A DNA stretch of 64,000 nt from Isochrysis galbana (lineage: Eukaryota; Haptophyta; Isochrysidales; Isochrysidaceae): contig CM030934.1 in assembly GCA_018136815.1 (NCBI GenBank), forward strand, positions 135,817 to 199,816, read 5' to 3'. Below are positions 32,191-42,189 of this stretch, piece by piece; position 1 is the stretch's first letter, and each line of letters opens with the position of its first letter. Both the position numbers and the translations under genes were made by a program. Under the pieces are notes generated by a model. The model had not been told where the DNA came from and did no database searches. It saw only the letters and a list, made by a program, of their open reading frames with translations.

Positions 32191-33954
32191 ACGCCCTCTC
32201 AAAGGCGGTAAAAGCGGGCCGTGTGGGCGCGGCGCCTGCCGTGCCGCACCTCAATCCGTGCAACTGGTCGCAGACGGAAGACTCACTCGTTGTCAAGCTG
32301 TCCATTCCATCGGGCACAACTTCCTCAGAGGTGTCCGTCAGCTTCGATGTCAATTCGGTAGAGGTGAAGGTGAAAGGCGAGCCGTCATCGCTTTGCGGCA
32401 GGCTACAAGGCATCATCAAGGCCGCAGACAGCTTCTGGGAGTTGGAGCGCGCGCCGCCACCCGATCCCGCCATGTTCGCTGAGCGCGAAGACCAGCGGGA
32501 ACCCGACACAATTCTGGTCACGCTCGTTAAGGCCAAGGCCGGAGTGGACTGGACAGCACTCTTTGCAGACGGTGTGGGCATGTCAGCCAAGAAGGAGAAG
32601 CCGCCACCGCCGCCCGAGCCGCCCAAACCGTCGGCGCCCAAGGCCGGCAGCAAGAATCCAGGCATCGGGTTCGTGCAACGCAAACTCCGTTTTGACAAAC
32701 AGCCGGCGGGTAGCGATGGGCGCATGGGCCGGGACGCACAAGCTAGAGGTAGTGCCGGCTCAGGTGGTCCAATGCCCACGCGGCCCGCGCGTGATCAATG
32801 GGACTGTGAACGAGCGCATTTTTTGTGGCGCGAGGGGTGCCTGATGCTCGAGAGTGAGGCAGATTCGCCTCCGGATATTGAAGGGCACGGCGCCGGGTCT
32901 GGTGGCGGGCCCCCTTTCTGGTGGCGCGAGTCGGCCGAACACTTCTACATCTTTGCCCGAACTCGACGTGGGTTTGACGCGTCCACCATGGACCTAGACG
33001 TGCGCGAGACCTCGGTGGACCTCGAGATTGACGGCATCGCCACCCCTTGGTGTGGCACACTGTGCGGTCGTACTAATCCCTCAGGATACTCTGTAGAAGT
33101 GGTGCCGGCAGGCGTATGCGAGCCGCCCTCGCTCTCCACATCCGAAGCAATGCAAGCTGTCGGCGGGCCGCACGACCCCGGGAATGCGCCATGGGCTGTC
33201 CTGAAGCTCTGCCTGGAGAAGCAGAGGCATGGAGAAGGCTCGCGCTATTGGCGCGCACCATTCACTGACCTGCTGCGCTTGGTGGATGGGCGCGACATGA
33301 CTGCCGGCTATCCGTCGCGCGGCGCGCTCCTTGATACACCGCAAGGCGGCTGGGAGCTGGCGCAAAGTTCGCGCGACTTTGAGGTACTCATCCCGCTCTC
33401 GTCCCTGGTGTTCCATGGACCCGAGGACGCTGACAGGTTCCTTCGCGTGGCCGTGACGACGAATAGTATCAACGTACACGTGGCGGGAAGGCCGGATGCG
33501 CCGCTGCTCGCCGGGGAAACCTTTGGTCGGTTGGTTGTGGGTGAGCTATGCGATTGAACTCCCACCGCGCGGCAGCGTCTTCCCCTGATGCCCCTGAAGT
33601 TGGCCTGCCAAGCGCGTGCTGGGTGCATGCCATCATCATTTGATGCCGCGCCACGGTGGAGGAACCCGGCCTCCTCGGCTGCCCCCCCCCCCCCCCCCCC
33701 CGGCATTTCGCCGTGTGCTCACTCTCCACCGCGTTGCACTCGCGGCGTTCTTGTCCCTCTCACGCCCACTCCTCACTATTGCAATGGATTGCGCAACTTT
33801 CGCAGGTGAGTGCACTTGGAAGCTTTCCCAGTCGAGGTACAAGGACAAGAAGGGGGCGCCACTCTGGCAGATGCAGATCACGCTCGTCAAAGATGCAGCC
33901 ACTTCAGGTGTCGGCGGGCATTGGCCGGAGCTCTTCCGTGTGGAGCATATCTGA
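32191..33954 (+). CDS. multi-CS-domain protein (p23/NudC-like), 5' end missing
   Basis: Two exons, 32191-33540 and 33806-33954, with a phase-1 GT-AG intron. The visible protein begins in the gap. CS-like domain 1: CNWSQTEDSLVVKLSIP...VKVKGE...FWELER...ITLVKAK-like TILVTLVKAKAGVDWTALF. CS-like 2: PPFWWRESAEHFYIFARTRR...VDLEIDG. CS-like 3 spans the intron: EVLIPLSSLVFH...INVHVAGRPD...CTWKLSQ...LWQMQITLVKD...HWPELF. CS domains are beta-sandwiches that contact Hsp90 or act as NudC-type co-chaperones, and that role is inferred. A Pro/Lys linker and the GIGFVQRKLRFD segment separate domains 1 and 2. The intron holds an 18-C run (33683-33700). Confidence 0.7.
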
Positions 33955-35229
33955 CGTTACCTAAGCCATCGTCACAATTAGGACGGTACCCATCGGGCTA
34001 GCGGCGATACGACCATTCGACGCAGTACGACGAGGCGCCAGGGTGAGGCTCATGCTCCTGAGGCGGTCTGTCGATAGCATCCATTGAATAGGAATGGGCG
34101 TTGGAAAGCGATGGCGATGGATTCGAATGATGTGGATGTGGCGACTGCGGCGCCAAGTTCCATGGCTCGCTTGTGATGGTAGTCATTAGCGTAGCAGTAT
34201 TTATTTATGTTGTGGTCACGTGGAGAGCCGCCCCCTAGGTGTGACTTGTGGAGTTGGTGAGGTGGATCTGTGCGAGGCTGTGGTTATGGGTTATGGGTCT
34301 GTAACATGGGATGAATGATGCATGGGGCGAGAGGGGCGGGAGGACCGACCGGAGGCGACACGGGAAGGGAGCACACGGGCCGGTACCGGCGAATCGTGAG
34401 CCGGCATGACGAGGGAGAACGGTACGGGGACAAAGGGGGTGACACAAGGACCGATCGTCCGCCTAGTTGCTCCATCAGCCTAATATTAGGTCCTGATATC
34501 ATGATATAAGGTCCACCACCCCTGATACCTGATATTAGGTCATCCATGTATAAGTATAACTTTCAAAGGAAAAAGAATAGTTCGCACTATCCGACGACAT
34601 CACATATACAGGCTGCGCCCAGGACAAGGAGAAGGAGGTAGGTAGGGTGAGGAAAGCTCCCGGGCCCCCCTTTCATAATCACCACCCTAGAAAAACTAGC
34701 AGCCCAGACGCCCAGACACGCAGTGCAGGAAGGAGGTCTCTGTACTAAAACTAAATATAAATAACACCATTAGCCATTAGATCTCATTACTATTATTACA
34801 CTACCATATTATAACATTAGTAACCTGATATGAGGACCTGATATTAGGTCCTGATATGAGGTGTAAGGTCGCCGAGACCTGACGACCTGACACCTGACGG
34901 AGCAACTGGGATCGTCTGTCACGGTGGGGGTGGCGGCAGGAGAGGAGGGGAGCGCGGCGCGCGCTCCATGACCCTATCTTCTTAAAGATAGTTGAGACCC
35001 TCGTGGATACGGTCGGACGTCGGACGAGCGTTGGAAGCCTCGGCTCCGCGATGGGCCGTCAGCTTCCTACGATTCAATTGCTGTAGTCTAGGTGTCGAGG
35101 CCTTGCCCGCGACAGCTTCTACGGTGGGCCGTCGGCTTCAGCTTCTACGATCTACCATCGGGCAAGTACATTTTACATTCTAAGTCTCGGGACGCGCGTG
35201 GGCTCTCTCTCTGTCGCGGGCAAGACACG

Positions 35230-35264
<35 letters not shown>

Positions 35265-35307
35265 TCTCTCTCTCCCTCCCTCTCTCTCTCTCCCTCCCTC
35301 TCTCTCT

Positions 35308-35388
<81 letters not shown>

Positions 35389-35756
35389 TCTCTCTCTCCC
35401 CACCTCCCCCTCTCTCTCTCATCCCTCTCTCTCTCTCCCCTTCCCCCCCTCTCTCTCTCTCACCATCCGTCGAAATAAAGGATATACACCCCCCCTTCTC
35501 TACTTCTCTTCCGAGTGGCGCCTCGGAAGCTCTCTCTCCTCATCTCTCTTTCTCTCCCTCCCTCCCTCTGGAATCTCTCTCTTTCTCCCGTCTTCCATCG
35601 GGGGCGCTCGAGCTCCCCCCTAAAGAAGTCTCCCCTTCTCCCCCCAATTTCTTCAGTGAAACCGTTCTCTTATCCACGTATTCCTTCCCTGAGCCTCGCA
35701 CCACCCCCCGCCCGTCCCCCTTCTCTCCGCTCCCTCCCTCTCTCTCGTTCTCTCCA
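33955..35756. other. intergenic: short palindromic repeats and CT microsatellite
   Basis: 34478-34546 and 34821-34870 carry several copies of CCTGATATTAGGTC and variants. 35233-35470 is a long (CT)n tract with CCCTCCCT interruptions, and pyrimidine-rich sequence continues to the next start codon. A 62-codon minus frame at 33998-34186 has no support. Confidence 0.6.
35233..35470. repeat. CT microsatellite
   Basis: Nearly uninterrupted (CT)n with short C insertions, about 240 bp. It is part of the pyrimidine tract leading to the ankyrin gene. Confidence 0.9.
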
Positions 35757-38700
35757 ATGTCCTCCTCTCCCGACCCTCCCTCTCTCTCCTCCCCACACGC
35801 AGGCCACGACTGGCTATGTGCCTTACCCCCAGACACTCTTCACCTCATCCTCTCCTTCTGCGCCCCTTCCTACTCGCTCTCTGCCCACGGAGCCCTGCTC
35901 CCCCCACCTATCTCATCCACGTGCCGCTCCTTCCTCTCAGCCTGTGAGACAGAGAGGGCCCTACGCCTCTCTGCGCTGCGCTTACAGCACGGCGCGACGC
36001 ACGAAGGGGTGCTCCTCACCGACCCACAACACTCCGTTCCGCATTCACCCGTGGCAAACCCAGAGCAGACGGAGATGCTCGTAGCGCGCCGAGAGGGAGT
36101 CGCAGAGCGAGGAATCGAGCTCTCTGCGATCGCTCTCGAGCGCGGCGCGGGGCGAGACGGGGCGCTTGTCCCTGCCTCACCACCCGGGAAGACTGGTGAA
36201 GCCACGGCAGGCCAGGGGGAGCGGGTGGAGGTGGCGCCCGCCGCCAAACTCGGCTGGAACGAGTTGCTTGCGCGAGTCGAGCGCTTCCGCCCGCGTGCGC
36301 TCGTGATTGAGGAGTGCAACGTGCGCGCGGGCGAGATGAGCCGACTGCGAACGCTTCTGCCATTCTCCACGCTCGCAATCATGCGATGTCATTCGGCCGG
36401 TGGCGTTCTGCGCGTCCTCCTCGACGCATCCTCTCTTGGCGAGCCGCAGCATGGTGGGCGCACTGGCCATCGAGAAGCGGACACGTCGATTCGTGAGGGC
36501 GACCTGGCCATGGATCCGAGGAGCTGCAACTCGGCGACATTTGCCACGACTCCTGCCACACATGCGCTCCTGCTGACTGGCGCGGTAGATCCCATACCGA
36601 CTGAGGCGCCACTCGCAGCATTCGCATCCCTGCGGCTGCTCTGCCTGTGTGAGAGCGTGCTTCGGCTTGAATGGCTCGGCCGTGCCCTCCCGGCAATGTG
36701 GGCTCTCCGCGCACTCTTCTTGGGTGGGAGCGTCATCACGGGGATTCCCGCTCAGAGCACCGCCCCGTTTATCTGGCCGTCAGAGTCCGCCGCCATAACC
36801 GACGCAAAACAGTCTCCGTCAGGCTCAGCATCGGCGGCAACCAACAGCCAGCTCAGACTGGTTGAGGTGACCTTTCTTGAGTCCAACTTTGTTGATGCGC
36901 TCCGCCTTGCCTTCCCCAACGCTGAGATTGTAGATTTGTGCCAGTACAGTGAAGGCTCACTTGACGCTCTTTCAAACAAAGTAGAGCGGCTCATCGCCCT
37001 TGGCGGAGGCGAGACAACTGTGGACAGTCACGCAAATGTGGCCAGGGGGAACGGCGCTTTCGCCCCCGCCGCTGTGCGCCAGGCTTGTCTGAGCACCGTC
37101 GCCAAGTCGCCAGCGTACTTCGCCGGCGTGTCAACAGCGGCGACGCTCGCCGTTCGTGCCGCTGCGCAGTGCAGACTTGGCGGCCGTGGCCAGACGCCCT
37201 TACACCACGCCACCCTTGACGGACGAGTCGAGCAGATGCGCGGGCTCTTGCGTCTAGGTGCATCCGCTCTCACGAAGGTGCGCCGAGCGCGTGACCCATG
37301 CGACCTAACGCCGCCGTTTGCACAGCCGCCGCCAAGCTGGCCCCTCCACGAGCAGCTTCGGCCCTTCTCATCGTTGTTCCACCCGCACCGGCACTCACTG
37401 GCAGGATCAACGAGGCTGCACCGCCCTCCACCGCGCCGTGTGGACCGGGGATTACGATGCCATCACACTGTTGCTCCAGCATACTGCCTTTGGGTGCCTA
37501 AACGTTGCCGATGCTAATGGCTCGCCGGAACTCGCACCGCTCCTTGAAGAAGACCGGGTAGTGAATGAGGCCAGAGAGCACTCACACAGCAGCTCCGCCC
37601 GCAAGACCATCTCTGCCAGCTCGGACGACGAGATGGCGTCCGAAGGACTTGTCTACGTCCAACCGCTACAAGATGTAGAAGCGGCAGTGGCTGAGGCGGC
37701 ATTCCACACAGGCGGCCTCTCACTTGGTCCTAGAAAGAGGATCCGTTGGCCTCTGCCCATCGCTCATCCCGCTGAGTTGTCAAAGCTGCTAACTACACCC
37801 AATCACGCAATGGAGACGCCCATTTACCTTTGTGCCCTTCGCGGCCATGCGCTGTGTTGTGCCTTGCTTTTGGACGCGGGCGGCGATGAACTGTTCCTCA
37901 ACGCAACCTACCACGACGGTTGGACACCCATCCATGCTGCCATCATAAGCCGTTCGACGCCTCTTCTGGCCATGCTACTCGAACGAGGTGCCGCAGCCTG
38001 CCAACCCACCGCTCCCTCGCCAATTGCTTGCGAGAGGCCTTGCTTGCGGCCGCGTGCGCACACGCCTTGTGCAATGCGCGCAGTGCTCCTCACCTTCGTT
38101 TTGCCCTCCTCGTCACGTTAGGCTTTACGTCGCGTGTCGATGAGGCCAACAAATTTGGGCAGACGCCTCTGCACATCGCCGCCCGCCTTGGCTTGGCCGC
38201 CGCCACCGCAAAGCTCTTGTCGGCAGGAGCGTCCACCTCACATCGGGAAGAGCAGGGCCGAACGCCACGTCAGGTAAGCAGTGGCCTGTTTGATGCACCC
38301 TGTGGCTAGAGATCTGATCTTCCATGTGCCAATGCGCGCCAGGCAGAGGGGTAAGCTCGACGCCCTCGCCTATTCCACGCAGGTGGCGGAGCGAATGGGA
38401 CATTCGGAAGTAGCGGCGATGATCGCCGAGGCCACCCGTATGCGCGAGCAGCAAAAGGCCGCAAGAGCTCAGCGAGCATCGCGAACGGAGCCGCACACAC
38501 ACGAGCAAACGCGTGTGAAGAGAAAGGCCACAAGGGCAAGGCGGAAGCAGCCCAGCTTTCGTGCCGCCGCTCCCACAGTTGCTGCTACGAGTGCCCGCCA
38601 GCCACACCACGATGTTGGGCAGCCCTCGCATCACCACAGTGCCATCTCTCGCGTTCCAAATAGGCGCGAGGCCTCCGCCCACTCCGGTCAAGCTCGACCG

Positions 38701-38769
38701 CGCCACCCCCATTCACAAAGCTCCCTCAACCCACAAGCGCCCATCTTCACACCCGCTGCTCGGCGATGA
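35757..38769 (+). CDS. F-box-like ankyrin-repeat protein
   Basis: Four exons, 35757-37277, 37405-37987, 38122-38273 and 38383-38769, join in phase to 880 residues, all introns GT-AG. The amino end has an F-box-like helix pair (LCALPPDTLHLILSFCAPS...STCRSFL), followed by a leucine-rich middle with LRR character (LRLLCLCES, LRALFLGGS, VTFLESNF). Ankyrin repeats follow: GQTPLHHATLDGRVEQMRGL, GCTALHRAVWTGDYDAITLL, ETPIYLCALRGHALCCALLL, GWTPIHAAIISRSTPLLAML, GQTPLHIAARLGLAAATAKL and GRTPRQVAERMGHSEVAAM. Introns fall inside or between repeats. The tail is basic and disordered. If the F-box is real it may be a ubiquitin-ligase adaptor, but this is not certain. The start is the first ATG after the pyrimidine leader. 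Confidence 0.8.
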
Positions 38770-39435
38770 ACTGTTGGGTGCACGTCATCGGCGCGTGCTC
38801 CTCTCCGGTCGATCTCGGCCTCTTCAACCGAAGGCCTCGCTTGCTACCCTCAAAGTTTCTTTCAGTATCCCTCGTGATGGTAGCGTGCCGCCAGCCAAGC
38901 GCCATCGGCCAAGGCCAATTCAAGCGACGCGAATTCCAATCTCCAAATTTCTGCACGTCGCAGATGCAGATGCCTACCACCTGCGCTTTGTGTCACAGCC
39001 GGCCGGCTGAACGACCGACTTCATGGCTCGATTGCGTAATCTTATTCTTTGCAACAACATTGCCTCTAGGCAAGTGCATAGTAAGTGTAGAGTATAGCAC
39101 GTACGCGAATACTATGTAATGTTAGTTAGGTGCGTATCGATGCGCTCGGAGCGCGCTAGCGCTATAACCGAGAGCAACGCAAAACACCCGCGAAATTTGG
39201 GTGGAGCGGGCCCGAAACTTAGTCGAAATGCGTGCGAAGTTTGGGCGGGCGTCCAAAACGAAACTTTGGCCTGGGCCAACTCCGGGCTCTTGGCGCCGTG
39301 CGATCGGCCCGCGCAGCGATTTGTCTTGTTGTCGATCGCGCTGGCAGGTGTCATGACGACGGCGGGGACCCATGGGGGGAGTCTGGGACCCAACGGGCGG
39401 CGGCTGGATTTTCGTAGATCGTGAGGTCGCTTGGA
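38770..39435. other. intergenic, with a short match to the Ty3/gypsy linker
   Basis: No gene seen. 39396-39427 (GGCGGCTGGATTTTCG then AGA-CGTGAGGTC) matches 27691-27723 inside the retrotransposon linker with about two mismatches in 33 bases. Confidence 0.5.
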
Positions 39436-39821
39436 CTAAGGCGGCTTGCCTTCATTTGGTCTCCTTTCCCTCAGGGTTTCTTCCCCTCCCGTGAGGACTC
39501 TCACCCTACCATGAGCCCCCCCCGCGAGCACCCCGAAGGAGAGGCCCAGGAGCACCACGTACGCGACGAGAACGGCGTCGCCTTGGCTCGGCATGAGGGC
39601 GCGCCCCGAGAGGGCCTGGTAGACGCCCACGCCGAGCACGGCGTAGCCCGTCCCCTTGTGCGCGACCCGCCACACGGCGCGGCGTGTGGTGCGGGCGGCG
39701 GGCGTGCCGCGCACGAGCGCGTTGAGCGGCTGCAGCAGGGCGAGGGCGAAGGCGACGATCCCGAGCGTGTGATGGGGGTGCGAGAAGTGGCGCCCTCGGG
39801 GCACCCGCTAGGTGCTCGACC
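39436..39821 (-). pseudogene. cytochrome b561-like carboxy-terminal fragment
   Basis: The frame reads HFSHPHHTLGIVAFALALLQ, then VWRVAHKGTGYAVLGVGVYQ and a third hydrophobic segment VLVAYVVLLGLSFGVLAGG. This pattern of helices with H-x-x-x-G and H-x-x-x-G-Y is that of the second half of cytochrome b561 domains (transmembrane ascorbate or ferric reductases, or the DOMON-linked type). It could be a terminal exon, since CCTAG at about 39822 may be an acceptor, but no upstream exons with the other haem histidines were found. A fragment is the safer reading. Confidence 0.55.
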
Positions 39822-40587
39822 GGCTCCCAAGTGTTGTCCTTTGTGTCGTAGCCCTACCCACTTCACCATGAACTGCGAGACGCACGCCTTTGGAAAGCCG
39901 CTGGCCCACGATCTTCTCGCATTCATAGGTGACGTCCTTGGCCGCAGGGTCGAAGGCGCTCGTGGGCGTGCGCTTGAGCGCGCTTGTGCCTTTGGGCTTC
40001 GGGCTTCGGGGCAGACGCGGCTGCCGCCGTGGCCTCGGCTGCTCGGGCAGCCTTCGGCTTCGGCCCCCTTTCACCCATTGCGCGCGCCGCCGACGAGAAC
40101 AAGAGAGAGGGGGCCCTTTTCCCCCCCACCTTCCCACCTTTTCCACCCCTACCGCGCGCAAACCCGCGAACGTTCCCGCCACAATGCATTAACAGGTGTT
40201 AATTAGTAATTAATAGGGCTATTAATAGGGAGTTTTGAAAAAACTTTGAAGGGGCGATTAACATGCGATTAATAGGAGGTTTCCGAGGGAACCGATTAGC
40301 TCACTGGCATGTTATTTCGAACTAATCGGATAGTTGTGAAAACACCCTATTAATCGCGAGCCCTAGCCTTGGGCTGGGCCCTGGCCTCCCCTGTCTCTCC
40401 CTCGCTGGCGCTCCTGAGCCTCTGGGCCCCCAATCTGCACCTGCCTGCCTGTCGACCAGGGGGGGAGGGGGGGTTGGAGCGATGGGCTGGTCACGAGGGG
40501 CCAGGATGGGCGAATGGGGCGAGCCTGTGAGGAAGGGAGTGGGTCAGTAGGGTAGTGGCCTCCTGGCAAGCCATCAGGCGTGCCAGG
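39822..40587. other. intergenic: TTAAT-rich stretch and low-complexity DNA
   Basis: 40195-40370 is A/T-rich with many TTAAT/ATTAA repeats (GATTAATAGG and similar), in contrast to the GC-rich surroundings. 39860-40190 is Pro/Ala/Arg-rich in all frames, with no recognisable protein. Confidence 0.5.
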
Positions 40588-40680
40588 AGCATGGGTGGTT
40601 CCTCCCCCATGGCAGGGGAGGAGTGGAGAGAGGGGGGGGCTCGTGCCCCCCCATGGGTCAACCAAGTATAAACTTAGTTG
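40588..40680. repeat. repeat R2 copy 2
   Basis: Same element as 2235-2328: AGCATGGGTGGTTCCTCCC, G-run, CTCGTG, C-run, then the hairpin with one stem mismatch (AACCAAGT, ATAA, ACTTAGTT). It ends exactly where a Ty3/gypsy LTR fragment begins. Confidence 0.65.
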
Positions 40681-40817
40681 TGGAGAATCCAGATCTATCT
40701 GTCTTGTGCTTGTGCGTTAGTAGCAACACAGGAACTGTTCAACTTTGAGTGTGGGCGCGTACCTCACACGAATATTCATGCCTACAGCCTTCAGATGGGC
40801 AGGAATAGGAATACAAC
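40681..40817 (-). repeat. truncated solo LTR of the Ty3/gypsy family
   Basis: On the minus strand it begins GTTGTATTCC and contains GCCCATCTGAAGGCTGTAGG and CGTGTGAGGTACGCGCCC, matching the LTRs at 19424 and 31897 but more diverged. It lacks the distal third. Confidence 0.75.
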
Positions 40818-42189
40818 CGGCTAAGGCTAGAGGCTAGAGGCTAGGCCAAGTGGTCCATGGCCATGGGCATCGTGGCATCGTGGCTGGGGGGCCGCCCTCG
40901 GCGGCGGGACCGGAGGAGGGGAGTCGCGCCAGCGCGCTCCATCGCAACCAACGATAAAGTTAGTTGAGGTCGGGGGGTGAAAGGAACGACTAGGGACTAG
41001 GGGCATGCGGCTGCAAGTCAGAAGTCTGAAGCCACGCGGGAGGCGAGAATATTGAAAGGGAGTATAATTATTCAATTAAGATGCATTTGCTGTTGGCTGT
41101 TCAGTGTTGCTTCGTCGCATTTCCTCCGTGATTAAGCAGGGGTGGAAGCGATATAGAACAATGGAAGCCGTCAAGCAACGACCGCAAATCTCGTCGGCAC
41201 GATCGAAGGAAAAACAGCTCTTGCTGAGCTCCCTCCACCTTGTGAAGATGTTCGATCAATGACATCCATTGCGCAAAATAACGTACACCAAACAATCACA
41301 AGTTTTTCAAGACCATCAGCGTCTTCCACGTCTCCGCAACTTCCTGCACGTGTCGTTTCGTAGCTCGATGACAACGACGGCGTGGATTGTCCCTTTGATC
41401 ACCGTGCCGACGCCACGTCACTGCCTCGATGCCGATCTCTACGAGTAGGTGGAGCACCTGCGGATCTGTCCTCTCGGAAGTCGACAAGTGCCATCGGGCT
41501 TCAGAATGTCGGAAGGGCCTCAGTACTCAATTTGGGCGGCATCGGCGTTCTGCTAGCAGGCAACGCAGGCAACAAGAAACCCTTTCCCGCAGCAAATCCG
41601 TGATGGCGCCGACAGGCGCAAAGGGTACATTGGGCGCACGCATGCTGACGTCACGGGTACACGCCGTGGAGAGCGCCACGCAAGTGTGCCGGCACGGGTG
41701 ACGAATGCCCTCGTCAGGTTGACGTGAGTAGGCACCAGACACAAATCTAGTCCTAAGACATTCGGCGGTGGGGGAGGGCGGGCGGGCGGGAGGAAGGGGA
41801 AGGGACGGGACGGGACGGGAGGTGGGGGGGGGAGGTTGGTCTATGCATACAGATTATCCGCCCAGATAGAGCGGCGACTAACGGAGCGCAATGCGCGCGA
41901 GTAGCAGCACGCGCGCACCTAGGCGCAGCCAGCAGGCAAGCGGTGGCCTCTTCTGCTATTCATGGGAAGCAGGGGGCAAGGGGGCGGGGGGGGGGGGGGG
42001 GGAGGAGGTCCTGAGCCTGATTCAGCCTAGGATCGCTTGTCAGCATGAGGGCACCACGAGTGTTGCGCGCGGTCTCGCAAGGCACGACTGAACCGTGCGA
42101 AGCGGAGCGCGATGGACGGGACCGCTGCCGCAAAAAGGGAGGCGTACGACGAGCCGCCACACGCGCACGCGCGAAGGAGACCGTCCCCT
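40818..42189. other. intergenic without a supportable gene
   Basis: Holds a G-run (41983-42002), a GGGAC tandem tract near 41806-41820 and an imperfect hairpin at 40949-40968 similar to the R2 hairpin. A minus-strand open stretch at 41101-41487 is split by a stop and has no recognisable domain. Confidence 0.5.

Noticed and set aside
35173..35623. Ser-Leu or Arg-Glu repeat frames
   Set aside because: Translation of the CT microsatellite, not a protein gene.
41101..41487. Minus-strand stretch reading HVQEVAETWKTLMVLKNL then LIEHLHKVEGAQQELF in the same frame
   Set aside because: Interrupted by a stop, too short, and no recognisable family. It could be a decayed exon but cannot be supported.
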